NCBI GenBank assembly: GCA_037974335.1
Contig: CM075760.1
Location: 31,471,942 to 31,535,941 of the forward strand
DNA: 64,000 bases
Source: Prionace glauca
Lineage: Eukaryota > Chordata > Chondrichthyes > Carcharhiniformes > Carcharhinidae
Direction of reading: 5' to 3'
The stretch's first letter is position 1. Every line of letters starts with the position of its first letter. A model generated the notes under the pieces. The model saw only the letters and a list, made by a program, of their open reading frames with translations, searched no databases and had not been told where the DNA came from. The translations under genes and the position numbers were made by a program. This document shows positions 46,641 to 57,554 of this stretch, piece by piece.

Positions 46641-47201
46641 TTAAATATAAACGGCAGGTAAATGATGAAAGTAAAATTTAAGTGTGAATTTGAATGGACA
46701 TACACACCGAGAACTATCCCAATTCTCAAAACACCGCCAAACACGTTGAGAAACTGAATTAAGCTCATGATTTACTAAACATTTCCACTGTAAATAAGCA
46801 AAGATTGGAAATTACATCCCAGATCTTAAACAGCAGCATTCATAGTTTACAGATCAGTCATCATCTGTGGAAACAATCATTGACAGGGGAATGTTCCTCT
46901 ATATCAGTCAAAACATTCTTCAATAAGGGTTCGTGGCAAATAGTTCAAAATGAACTGATTCTCAAGAAAACACCTTCAGTGCTTTCTGACATGGACTCTC
47001 CAAGGAATACCAATAAGGATCAGGTGTGAAGAGTTATGGAGATCTGTTACTGAGTGTCTTGAATTTAACAGGAGATATACATTGAAAATTAGACATGAGA
47101 ATGAATGAACAGTTCATGAAGGAGAACAGGGAAACGAAAACAATGAGATTCCCGGGATAAATAAAGTAATCTAATTCCATTTCCTGGCCTCTGTCCCCTA
47201 G

Positions 47202-47329
47202 ACCCCACCGACCGCATCTGGATTGAAGACAGTGAGGATGATAACAGCAACATCTGGACAACCGCTTCCACATTCATCGTCCTGTTCTTCCTGAGCATTT
47301 TCTACAGCACTGCCGTCACTCTGGTGAAG
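47202..47329 (+). CDS. IgM membrane exon (TM1)
   Basis: Encodes the membrane anchor of the B-cell receptor form. Acceptor tgtcccctag|ac, 128 bases, donor gaag|gtgaga. After an acidic spacer ([11 protein letters not shown]) comes the transmembrane helix with [20 protein letters not shown]. These conserved polar residues (TTAS, YST) bind the Ig-alpha/Ig-beta partners. It is joined from the CH4 internal donor with matching phase. Confidence 0.95.
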
Positions 47330-47461
47330 GTGAGATGATTCAATTCACTCACATTTCAAACTGGCAGAATGGATTTGAAAAATCTCTCATTGTTTCACTG
47401 ATTAAAAACATTAATGTCCCGCATCAGATACATCTGCTTCAATATTGTCTCTATTTTACAG

Positions 47462-47470
47462 ATCAAATGA
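47462..47470 (+). CDS. IgM membrane exon 2 (cytoplasmic end)
   Basis: After acceptor ttttacag the exon reads atc aaa tga. It adds Ile-Lys and the stop after TLVK, giving the very short basic cytoplasmic tail of IgM. The 3' UTR follows. Confidence 0.9.
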   Translation: MK

Positions 47471-47940
47471 TGGGTTGAACTTTGGATGCTGAAGATTTCC
47501 CTCAGCTGATTATAAAGATCTCTGTACGGCTCAACTACAATATCAGCTCTCGGTGACTGTATCAGTAAAATTCTCCCAGCTTATCATTCTGAATCTGTAA
47601 CTGAGGCTACCTTAGATTTTATTTCAGTTTTCAGTGTAAATTGTATGAGGCATTTTTGATATAATGTAATTATGGTTAATAGTTTCCACACAGTTCAAAT
47701 TTCATGTGTAAATAAGAAACTTGTTTTATTTCTTATTCACATTTGTGAATTCCTCTTCCGATTAATGTCCTGTTTTCTATTTTTGGTGCATGTAACGGAT
47801 GTCCAAATATTGACGGATTCCCTGTGCATGTGTTCTATTTTCAATGTAATGTTCGATCGTTGTGTTCACTTTTCTAACTTAAAAAAATCGTTTTAAAATG
47901 TTCTCTGAATTTTTAAAATAAACATTGAATAAAAATTTAA
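47471..47940 (+). terminator. 3' UTR and poly(A) signals of membrane IgM
   Basis: AT-rich UTR with AATAAA at 47,917-47,922 and again at 47,928-47,933. No other gene lies between here and 48,690. Confidence 0.75.
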
Positions 47941-48689
47941 CCATCTCTGGCTTGGCTTAATTCCGTTGTCTAAGACCCACCAACTTCGTTCCATTTCCCT
48001 ATTATAGGGTTTCCCCCAACCCCACCCGCTCTCCCACTTTCCCAGACAGGCATGTCCCCCCAGTCATGTCTGGGATGTGACTGAACTCAAGGTCCATCCG
48101 TGAAAGAGCCAAAGCGCCACCCAGTGATCCACCCGTGTAAAAACACCTTCATCTCTGCCTTTTTGTCATAAAATCCAGACAGAATGAATGAACAATGAGG
48201 AGACATCGGTGATTTCATTCATAAACTAGTCCGTCACTGACGAGTTTCAGATAATTCTAAACAGCAAAGGCCCTGCTTCATCAGAGGCCGATGCAGGACA
48301 GAGCTAGGCAGGAAATAGTTCCCTTTACACTGCCCCTTAAAAACATTATCAGAGTCGATACAGCGTGGATTGAGAGAACGAATCTCTGTACATTGTCCGA
48401 TGAAACAATTTCAAGGCTGGCATACCACAAGCTAGATAGAGAACACATACAGAACAGAGGTGCAAACCTTGAGGTGAAGCAAAGAGACTGAGGTGATTTC
48501 ACATAAGCACATTATCGATGACCAATTTCCAAATTGTGACTAGTGTTATGGGATAATTTGAAGAGCCCAATACTGTCTTTAACTACAGACAATATCAAAC
48601 TCACGAGGCAGATAAACCTCCTCAACTCTCCGCGCAGGAGCAAGGCGCGAAATACAGGTGTCAGTACAAGTGGACAGTGTCATGGACAC

Positions 48690-49055
48690 TGCCAAGCCTC
48701 AGGCCTGAAGCGGGGCTGAGTAGCGAGGGATTTGTAGGGGGAGGGGGCTGACAGGAGTGTCTGAGGTGGGCGTGGAACTGAGTGGGCTGTCTAAGTGGTG
48801 AGGGGTTGAGTTGGGTTCTGATGGTGTGGGTGGTTGTGTGAGGAGCCTGAGGAGGAGGTGGCTGAGTGGGGATCTGAGAGGGACAGAGTTGAGAGGGGTT
48901 TTGAGGGTGAGGCGGGTGAGTGAGGAGTCTGGGGGGGACTGGTGTGGGTGGGGTGCTGAGGGTGGGCAGGGCTGATTGAGGTGTCTGAGATTGAAAGAGG
49001 CTGAGTGGGTGTCTGAGGGAGAAGGAGGCTTCCAGAGGGTTATGGGATAGGGTCT
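48690..49055 (+). repeat. G-rich minisatellite downstream of Cmu
   Basis: Imperfect units like gtgaggngtctgagggtgg, G-rich on the same strand as the block before CH1, with GAGTGGGG and TGAGTTGGG phrases. AGCT is absent, unlike the upstream block. Confidence 0.8.
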
Positions 49056-49059
49056 GGCT

Positions 49060-49145
49060 GGGACTATTGGGCTCATTTGGACTGGTGCAGGCCCAATGGG
49101 CCAAATAACTTCCTCCTGCACGGTTGGAATTCTATGATTCTATGA
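49060..49145 (+). mobile_element. SINE 3' end
   Basis: 'caggcccaatgggccaaata' and 'ggaattctatgattctatga' form a short SINE tail. Confidence 0.6.
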
Positions 49146-49294
49146 CATAAACACGGATTGCTCCTGATTAACACGGGATGGAATTGTCCTATCCCGCCCA
49201 TTATGATTCCCATGGCAGGCGAGACCCAGATCATATAAAAGTCCGATGACCTCAGGCGGGGATTTTCTGGCATTGGAACAAACACGGCCGAAAC

Positions 49295-50265
49295 ATCATA
49301 GAGTCATTGAGGTTTACAGTATGGAAACAGGCCCTTCGGCCCAACTTGTCCATGCTGCCTTTTTTCATCCACCGCTAAGCTAGTCCCAATTGCCGGCATT
49401 TGACTCATTTTCATCTCTTATCCATCTAACTGACATCATGTTTTTTCATTGTCAAAAGGTCCCTCTGGCACCTTTTCCAGGCACTCACTAACCTGTGTGT
49501 GAAACAATTGCCCATCCAGACCCATTTGCATCTTCTCCTCTCACCTTCGGCCTATTCCCTCGAGTTTTAGACTCCCTTACTTTTGGGAAAAGATATTGAC
49601 TATCTAGCTAATCTGTGCCCCTCATTTTTTTGTAGACCTCCATAAGGTCACCCCTAGGCTTTCTACATAGCCGGGAAAAAGTTCCAGTCTATCACGTTTC
49701 TCCTTAAAACACAAACAATCAAGTCCCTATACCCTCCTAGTGAATATTTTCTGAACTCTTTGTAGTTTAATAATATCCTTCCTGTAACAGGGTGACCAGA
49801 GCTGTACAGAGTATTCCGAGTGTGGCCTTACCAATGTCTTGTACAACTTCAACAAGTTGTCCCAACTCCTTTATTCGCTGTTCTGACCAAGGAAACCAAG
49901 AATGCTGATTTCATTCCTCACAACTCTGCCCAACTATGACTCCACTTTCAAGGAGCTATGAACATGTACTCCCCCAGATTTCTTGGTTCTCGAACCGTCC
50001 CCAATGCCTTAGCATTAAGTAAGTACTGCCCTGGTTCGATCTATCAAATGCATCACCTCGCATTCATCAAAATTAACTCCATCTGTCATACATCAATCCA
50101 CTGGCCCAATTCATCAAGATCCCATACAATTAGAGATAACCTTTTTTTCACTATCCACTATGCCACCAATCTTGGTGTCAACTGAAAACTTAGTAACCAT
50201 GCCTCCTAAATTCTCATCCAAATCATTAATATAAATGACAAATCACAATGGACCCACCCATGGTG
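49295..50265 (-). mobile_element. CR1-like LINE fragment, reverse
   Basis: The + strand shows the reversed tail 'caggcccttcggcccaactt', the reversed thumb and connection region ('gtagacctccataaggtcac', 'ggtgaccagagctgtaca') and, near 50,165, 'ccaccaatcttggtgtcaac', the reverse of the ADDTKIGG catalytic region. Diverged and broken. 50,270-50,860 holds nothing certain. Confidence 0.8.
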
Positions 50266-50863
50266 CTGGAAGTCACAAGTTAATTTCTCCAAGATTTTGG
50301 GTTCAGACTTTCCCCATTTCTTTCACTGATGCGATGCTGAGAGCTCTACATTTCCAGGTTTAAAATGTTTTCCCTTCCGGACAGGCTGGGGGGACTTTTG
50401 CATAATGTGTTCGTTTCTTTGTCACAATCCCATATCCCAGCAACATTGAAAGATACTGGTCAACCCTCCCGGCATTTCCAAAATTCCTTCCATCAGGAAC
50501 GCTCACACAGACACAGACTTATTCTGTGATGCATTGACAAAAATATGTTTTGAATGAAAAATATTAACCTGTTTGTTCAGTGACTGTAATTAATGTCGGA
50601 ATTAATTCAACCAGTACTAATCGTGTCTCTGGAGCATTCCTATCCAGGCTTCATAAAGGAGTTATGCACGGTGTCATTGGGAGTGTCACAGTGATAAGCG
50701 GCTCCACAGAGAGGGAGTCGAGGGATCAACATTGGGAGAGAGAAATTGCAAGCTTTCTGCAATGGAGGTGTATCCAGGAAAGGTAGATCTGGACGTTCCC
50801 ACAATGGATCAGCATCTGAGGGGCAGAGATCTGAATGTTGCAACAACTGAGAGGAGTTTATAG

Positions 50864-50978
50864 TCGGTACTTTACTTGCTGTCTCAAGGTTGGCCGTCTA
50901 CAGCTAAGCGTGTTGAATACGTATTGAAACTGATCCGATACTTTTACTATCCAATCCTGGCTATTGTTGGTGTCCCCG
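50864..50978 (+). CDS. GPR139-like receptor, exon 1 (start uncertain)
   Basis: First part of a class A G-protein-coupled receptor. The open stretch ends LIRYFYYPILAIVGVP at a good donor (ccccg|gtaagt), the usual TM1 start of shark GPR139-like proteins, whose first intron falls here. The frame has no Met after the stop tag at 50,861. An in-frame ATG at 50,804 lies 19 codons before that stop. Either translation starts differently (another 5' exon), or the gene has lost its start. Phase with exon 2 (g + tg = Val) is right. Confidence 0.55.
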
Positions 50979-51365
50979 GTAAGTTTCTCCACTGATTATG
51001 AATGATGTAGCCCGTGTTTAACTCTGCCACTCTTGCCGTCTGCTCTACCCTGTTTGCAACTGATGCTTGTGGTCTGCGTCCTTATTGAGTTATCACATCT
51101 ACAAAGCGCAGATCACTATGTTAGTGTTGCCTGTGTTGTGGAGTTTAGTTTGTAAAGATGTAAAGGATGTTTAGGAAGATGAAAAAGAATTGTGAAAACC
51201 GGTACGAGGGGGGAAAAGTGTGCAATCTCTTAAAAATGTGTTATTGTTTGACGCTGAGATGTTTAAATTGCTGAATACACAGAAACTTTAAGTTGTGACA
51301 ATTATTACAGAGGCCAAAAACATAGGGGTTGCCTTGGTAATTGGCACGACAGGTTTTGCATTGTG

Positions 51366-52193
51366 GTCAACACAGTCCGAAATCTCACAACACCAGGTTA
51401 AAATCCAACAGGTTTATTTGGCACCATTGGCTTTTGGAATGTTGTTCTTTCTTCAGGCGAGTGGGTAGCTGTGTTCAAAAATAGGACATGTAAAAACACA
51501 AACTCAATTAACAAAATAATGGTTGGAATGTGAGCCTTTCCAGGTAAGCAAGTCTGAAAGATACAGACAATGTGAGTGGAGAGAGGGTTAAGCAAAGGTT
51601 AAAGAGGTGTGTACTGTCTCCAGCCAGGACAGTTAGTGAGATTTTGCAAGCCCAGGCAAGACGTGGGGGTTACAGATAATGTGACATCAACACAAGAGCC
51701 CAGTTGAGACCGTCCTCTGTTGTGCGGGACTTGGCTATCAGTCTCTGTTCAGCGAACCTGCACTGTCGTGTGTCATGAAGGTCGCCTTGGAGAATGCTTA
51801 CCTGAAGATCAGAGGCCGGATGTCCATGTCTGTGAAGAATGCCCCAACTGGAAGAAAACATGGTGATCGACAACCTGGGTTTGCGAAATCTCACTACCTG
51901 CCCTGACTGGAGACAATACACATCTCTTTAATCTGTGTTTGGCCCTCTCTCTACCCACATTGTCTGTATCTTTAAGACTTGATTATCTCTAAAAACTCAC
52001 ATTCCAACCATTATTTTGTAAATTGAGTTTGTGCCTTTATATGCCCTGTTTGTGAACAGAACTTCCAATCACCTGATGAAGGGGCAGCTCTCCAAAAGCT
52101 TCTGCTGCCAAATAAACCTGTTGAGTTTTAACCTGGTGTTGTGGGACTTCTTACTGTACTTACCCCAGTCCAACGCTGGCATTTCCACATCAT
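51366..52193. mobile_element. Foldback element with long inverted arms and 14-bp target duplication
   Basis: The left arm (about 51,366-51,625) and right arm (about 51,918-52,193) are diverged inverted copies. 'acaacaccaggttaaaatcc' on the left mirrors 'ttttaacctggtgttgtggg' on the right. The right end extends about 35 bases further. It is bounded by a perfect direct repeat, ggttttgcattgtg, at 51,352-51,365 and 52,194-52,207. No protein is encoded. It lies in the receptor gene intron. Confidence 0.85.
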
Positions 52194-52439
52194 GGTTTTG
52201 CATTGTGCCAGCTGATGAATTTAAATAAAAAAACACAGCTACAAGGGATCTATTTGAATCTAGTATTGTTGCCAACCTCATGCCAATCTGCGTCCAAGGT
52301 TGCTGATACGTCATTAGTATTATATGTATAAAGAAAACACAACTGTCTTCAGGGCAGATCCACCAGTGCTGAGCCAGGAGTACATCCAGAAGCGGGGCCC
52401 GAACACCTGAAATCGTCAGGATCAAGACAGACATGGAGA

Positions 52440-52650
52440 GAAATTAATTCTCTCAATGGGTGGTGAATCTGTTGAATTCATTACCTCAGTGTGGTGGATG
52501 CTGGGATTTCTTAAATTTGAGGAGACAGAGTTTTAAATATTAATGGATTAGAGCGTGGGCTGGGGGGTGGATCGTAAGGGGGTGGGAGGTTAATATCGGA
52601 CTTGTTGCGCCCCTGATAGTTAGGTGTTTACCTGGCAATAGTCCAGAAGG
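52440..52650 (+). mobile_element. Degraded CR1-like LINE 3' fragment
   Basis: 'caatgggtggtgaatctgtt' and 'cattacctcag..gtggtgg' are worn WN.LP region DNA, followed by 'ggcctattcca'. 52,210-52,430 has no feature. Confidence 0.5.
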
Positions 52651-52829
52651 CCTATTCCACTGGAGAATTTTACTGTGCCTGCTATCATCTGGCAAACTGA
52701 TTTCAATCGCTTACATCAGATCAGAGTTACACTGAAATAAAAAGGGGGGCAACCTCTTGTAACTTTGGATTTTATTTTAAAAGTGCAGACAGTGCTCCAT
52801 ATGGGACAGTTCACCACACCCCACCCCCT

Positions 52830-53200
52830 AACTGTCCTTATTTATTGCTGTCTCACAGGATCAAATTGCAGAGGTAGAGGCCTAGCCCCAGGCCATAGAC
52901 TTTGTCGATGAGTTTCATTGGAATAATGGTGTTAAAGGTTGAGCTGTTGTCAATAAACAGGAGTCATTGTTACAATGTTGAATGTAGGGCCAGGGCGATG
53001 TCATCTGTGGACCTATTGCAGAGATAGGTGAATTGTAGCAGATCCAAGCAATCTGGGAGGCTGGAATTGATTCATGCCATAGCAAATCTTTTGCTGCATC
53101 ATATAATATTGGATATAAGTGTCACTGGGCAATAACTACTGAGGCAGGTTGCTTGGTTTTTGTTTGATAGCGGCCTTGGTTTGAACTTTTCTTACGGTGC
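52830..53200 (-). mobile_element. Rex-like LINE fragment, reverse
   Basis: Read in reverse, the area near 52,895-52,965 encodes LLFIDNSSTFNTIIPMKLID, the 'DFSSAFNTI' reverse transcriptase block. Adjacent 'atgtcatctgtggacctatt' fits the same family. 53,200-53,760 shows nothing convincing. Confidence 0.65.
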
Positions 53201-53769
53201 ATAGACCAGCAACTATCCCACTGAGAGAGGAATCATTGAGCTTCACTTGTCCAGTAGACCACAGTGGGGCAGCAGCAAATACACTGGGCACTATGTGGCT
53301 ATACAGTAGCTATACACTGAACCAGGAAGCTTTGAAATCAAACCCTTGTCGTTGTGTTCTGTGCCATTCGAGTGTGAGATTACGATTTCTTCCCGTGTTG
53401 TACAAGGAGCGGACACAATGCTGTGGTCTCCTCTCCAGGATACAGTCCTGTGTAAACATAATAGAGATTCTGAGCTGCCGAGGCATTGGGATCTCTCTCT
53501 GCCAACTGCTGGTAGTATCTAGAGGAAAGGGTGAAACCAGCACTGTTTGGTACCAGCTCTGCTGCACGAGTTTTCAGTAAGCTGTTTGAAAGACGACAGA
53601 TTACTACGTACAGGACTCCACTCTGAATTATCTGTCAGGATTACCCACACAGCCTTCTCACTCTCCAAATTCCCCACAAGGTACCAAAACTATTTACTCG
53701 CAGCTAAGTGAGGGTAAATGTTGAGGACCCCCGGAAAACGCTTTCCAAAATGAATAGCATTTTGAACCT

Positions 53770-53955
53770 GCCATGGAATATCATAGTGACACTCTGGTTA
53801 GCAGTGCTGACTCAGCATCAGGAACCTGGGTTCAATTCCAAGCTCGGGTCACTGTCTGTGTCGAGTTTGGACCTTCTCCCCGTGTCTGCCTGGATTTCCT
53901 CCAGATGTTCCACTTTCGTCTCACTTTCCAAACGATGTGCTGGATCATATAAAAA
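53770..53955 (+). mobile_element. V-SINE, 3'-truncated
   Basis: tRNA-like head with box B ggttcaattcc (53,829-53,839) followed by the core 'gtcactgtctgtgtcgagtt' and 'ccttctccccgtgtctgcct'. The intron resumes after 'gtgctggatcat'. Confidence 0.8.
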
Positions 53956-54078
53956 TAAAGATTTAACTGGTTCAGTGTGTGTGCACATTTTTTTTTAAAA
54001 AAGTTCCATCTGCAGTCTAAATGGTAATTTATTCCCCTGATTCATGTCTAATTTTATTCTTTATTTCCTTCCTGATAG

Positions 54079-54980
54079 TGAACATAATCACAATTGTGAC
54101 GTTGATGAGCAGAAACTGTGGTCTGTCCAAATGTGTCACTCATTACCTGGTTGCCATGTCAGTGGGGGATCTGCTGGTCATTATCCTCGACCTGATATTG
54201 AGACAGATTCCCATTGTTTATTGGGAACACTTTTATTTCCTGATGTCGTTCCCCGTGTGTAACATCCACGCCGTCCTGCTTTATGCAGCCACTGACTGTT
54301 CTGTCTGGTTCACCGTCACTTTCACCTTTGATCGATTTGTGGCCATTTGCTGCCCCAAGCTGAAAAGTAAATATTGCACTGAGAAATCAGCGGCTGTGGT
54401 TCTGGGAACAGTGACAGTGCTGAGCTTTTTAAAGAACATTTTCTGGTATTTTATGTTATTAAAAGGATATGGGCTGGCGAACAATCCCTGGTTTTGTCGC
54501 TTCTCATGGGATGTTGTGGAATCTCCGGTCTGGACAACAATTGAGTTCCTCCACAACATTCTAACCCCATGTGTCCCATTCGCCCTGATTCTGCTCCTCA
54601 ATGCTCTCACTGTCAGACACATTTTAGTGAGCAGCAGAGCCCGCAGGAGACTCTGGGCTCACAGTGGTGGGGAAAATCCTAGTGACCCAGAGATGGAGAG
54701 TCGAAGGAAATCCATCATTTTACTGTTTGTTATCTCAGCGAATTTCATCGTCTTATGGTCGGCATTAATGTTTTATTCAACATGGAGTCGGATGTATGGC
54801 TTGGGCTATCAGTCGATGAGGTTACATCTTTTTGTTATGGAATTGGGTTTTATGCTACAACTCACAAGTTGCTGCACAAACACCGCCATTTATGCTGTGA
54901 CACAGACTCACTTTAGACAGCAGCTAAAAGATCTTCTGAAATACCCCTTTACTGCAATTCTTCATCTCAATACACCCTGA
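54079..54980 (+). CDS. GPR139-like G-protein-coupled receptor, exon 2
   Basis: Main coding exon, 300 residues, of a seven-helix receptor in the plasma membrane. It begins at acceptor tcctgatag|tg. Helix 1 ends NIITIVTLMSR. Helix 2 is CVTHYLVAMSVGDLLVIIL. Helix 3 starts after the conserved Cys (CNIHAVLLYAATDCSVWF) and ends FDRFVAICC, a DRF version of the DRY motif. Helices 4 and 5 follow a second Cys loop (WFCRFSWD). Helix 6 is preceded by MESRRKSIILL, and helix 7 reads SCCTNTAIYAVTQT in place of NPxxY. The tail is short (FRQQLKDLLKYPF). GPR139-like receptors are expanded in sharks. The ligand of this copy is unknown. The exon is fully open. An ATG at 54,021 lies inside the intron and need not be used. 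Confidence 0.88.
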
Positions 54981-55079
54981 GAGGAAACTACAACCACAAG
55001 GTCCATGATTCTTCATGTTAAGCGTTCACATTGTAAACAACAAAACAGCATCACGGAGACAGAAATAATTACAAACACA

Positions 55080-55745
55080 CATACACACAGAGAGAAAAAG
55101 TGAGAGGGAGACAGAGAAGGGGGGCAGTGTAAGCAACAGTGAGAGTGATAGAGATTGGCAGAGAGAGGGAGAGGCACAAAGGCATGGATAACAACAAGAT
55201 TTGAAAGATGTTCGAATAGGTGCAGACAGAGAGAAAGAACAGAGACAGAGAGAGATTCTCACAGAGTGAGAGAGACAGGGATAGGGAGTAGAGAAAACGG
55301 CGAGGGTGATATACAGGGAATGAGAAAGGAGACAGAGGAAGACAGTTTGGAGGTTGTAATAAGAGAGTGAAAGGAAGATGAAGGGGAAATGGGGGGCAGA
55401 ACGTGAGGCAGAGGGAAATAGCCAGAGACAAAGAGAAACACAGATATAGAGACAGACAGCGGGTGCAAATGGGAAAGAGTGAGGCTTAATGAGCACAGTG
55501 GAAACAACAAGAAAAAGAGGCAGGTCGAGGTAGGCAGAAGGAAAGGGAAACTCAAAAGGGGGACAGAGAGTGGGACTGACGGGGACAGGAGAGAGAGAGA
55601 GAAGGGTTGGGAGAGGGAGAGTGGGGGAGAGGCGGAGAGACAGAAAAATACAGAGAGTAACATCGAGAGAGAGAGAGAAAGAGGCACAGAGAAAGAGTGA
55701 CAGAGAGAAAGAGAAAGGCACAAACACAAAACGAGGCAGAGAGAC
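55080..55745. repeat. GA-rich purine tract
   Basis: About 660 bases of gagaga, agacag and aaagag with very few pyrimidines on +. Low complexity; false frames in both directions. It begins just behind the receptor gene. Confidence 0.9.
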
Positions 55746-55924
55746 ACATTTAATGAGTTTAACGATACCCATCAGGTGGAGTTATTGGAATATGCCCTTC
55801 CTCATTGAGGCAGTTAATGCTGTCCAATCCGGGAGCCCTACAGACCGATGTAATATGCTGTCTCGAGGTTACAGGAACTCAGGATGTTTACACTCAGGAT
55901 GTGTACGTGATGGACTGGTGGTTT

Positions 55925-56260
55925 TATCACTAGACTATTAATGTGAAACTCAGCTAATGTTCTGGACACCAGGGTTCCGATCTTGTCACGGCATATGGTA
56001 AAGTTTGAATAAATATATCTGGAGTTTAGAATCCGCTGGTGACCATTAAAATTGTCGGTTTTCTGAAAAAAATAAACATCTGGTTCACCAATGTCCCAGG
56101 GAGGGTATTCTGTCGCCCTACTGTTGTCAGGCATAATCGTGACCCCAGGCCCACAGCAATGTGGTTGACACATAATTGCCCTCTGAACATGGGCAACTGG
56201 GAGACCGACTCGCGAAGGCAGATGCCTTGAGTTGGTTATAATTAACAGACACTGGTCGTA
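55925..56260 (+). mobile_element. Interspersed repeat, forward
   Basis: Best copy of the family seen at 15,770, 17,690, 24,800 and 41,100: 'tctggagtttagaatccgct', 'aacatctggttcaccaatgt', 'cccacagcaatgtggttgac', 'gaacatgggcaactgg'. Confidence 0.65.
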
Positions 56261-56384
56261 TTCCCAATGGAAGAGTGGGTTATCGTGAACTTCTTTCAAA
56301 ACTCTTCCAGTGGCAGCCAATAATATTCGGTTGTGGACGCAAATTTACCCATTCCTGAATAAACTGAAAAAGCTAGTGTTGATG

Positions 56385-56640
56385 GAGGATTGGCTGTCTA
56401 ATAGGAGGCAGAGAGTTGGTATTACTATTTAAAAGGCGAAAAGCTGCAGCATGCTTCGGTGCAGAGGGACCTGGGGGTCCTTGTGCATGAGTCACAAAAA
56501 CCCAGTCTGCAGGTGCAGCAGGTGATCAAGAAGGCGAATGGGATGCTGGCCTTTTTAGCGAGGGGGATTGAATATAAAAGCAGGAAGGTCTTGCTGCAAC
56601 TGTACAGGGTAAAGATGAGGCTGGAGCTGGAGTACTGTGT
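56385..56640 (+). mobile_element. CR1-like LINE family A fragment
   Basis: Starts with 'ttggctgtctaataggaggc', then DLGVLVHES, KANGMLAF and LELEYCV. It is cut off and replaced by a pyrimidine repeat, so its 3' end is missing. Confidence 0.8.
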
Positions 56641-56795
56641 TTACTCTCTTTTTTTTCCTCTGTCTCTTTTTTTCCCTCTGTCTCTTTTTTTCCCTCTGTC
56701 TCTTTTTTTCCCTCTCTCTTTTTTCTGTCTTTTTTTCTGTCTATTTTTCTGTCTTTTTTTCTGTCTTTTTTTCTGTCTTTTTTTCTGTCTCATTC
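56641..56795. repeat. T/C-rich tandem repeat (tctgtctttttt units)
   Basis: First about four units of tctctttttttccctctg, then about seven units of tttttctgtc. Low-complexity expansion directly at the LINE break. Confidence 0.9.
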
Positions 56796-56804
56796 CTCCT
56801 TCCT

Positions 56805-57447
56805 AATGCCTAACCAACATTTTATATAATTCCAGCATAACCCCCCCACTCTTAAACACTCGGCTAATAAAGAAGTGAACCGTGTGTCTTCTTAACCACT
56901 TTATCCACCTGTCCTGTTACCGTAAGGGACCGGTGTACATGCTCACCGATCTCCCTCTGATCCTCGGAGCTTCCTGGGATCCTACTGTTCATCATCTAAT
57001 CCCTTTTCTTGTTAGCCCTGCCCGGGTGCATCACATCACACTGATCCCCATTGGATTCCTTTTGCCACGGATCAGCCTGTCTCTATCCCCCTGTAATCTA
57101 AGGCTATCCTCCCATTTACCATCCGAACAATTCCCCTATCATCCGCAAACTTACTGATAAACCTCCTGCATTTTACCACTAAGTTATTTCAATAAACCAC
57201 AAACAACAAGGGCCCCAACATCGAACCCTGTGGATACAAGTTTCCAGTCTGAAAATCACCATCACCCTCTGCTTCCTGCCACTCAACCAATTCTGGATCC
57301 AATTTGACACATTTCCTTGGATACCATGGGATCTTAACTTCCCTATTAGTCTCCCGTGTGGGACCTTGTCAAAAGCCCTGCTGAAGTCCGAGAAGACTAC
57401 GTCAAAAGCATTGCTCTCATCTACACATCTGGTCACTTCTTGGAAAA
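56805..57447 (-). mobile_element. CR1-like LINE fragment, reverse
   Basis: On the - strand the area 57,250-57,436 reads FDVVFSDFSRAFDKVPHGRL and NWIQNWLSGRKQR, the polymerase 'DFSKAFDKV' block. 57,120-57,230 carries the reversed region of the catalytic site. Broken elsewhere. Confidence 0.75.
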
Positions 57448-57550
57448 AATGGTGCAGTTCTGGGATCCCCGGGATAGGAGGGATGGGGTGACACTGGAAA
57501 GGGTGCAGTGGAGATTTACCATGATGTTACCTGGTCTGGAGAGTTTCACT
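57448..57550 (+). mobile_element. CR1-like LINE fragment, forward
   Basis: 'gtgcagttctgggatccccg' through 'gttacctggtctggagagtt' encodes VQFWDP..LERVQWRFTMMLPGLE. It abuts the reverse fragment, so the two are separate insertions or an inverted rearrangement. Confidence 0.75.
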
Positions 57551-57554
57551 TCAT

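Noticed and set aside
54021-54078. ATG at 54,021 as the receptor start
   Set aside because: The receptor's first helix is completed by exon 1, and a clear acceptor lies at 54,078/54,079; the ATG is in intron sequence.
55026-55772. 248-codon Ser/Leu-rich frame on -
   Set aside because: Reverse of a GA-rich tract; looks like a membrane protein only because TCT/CTC codons give Ser and Leu.
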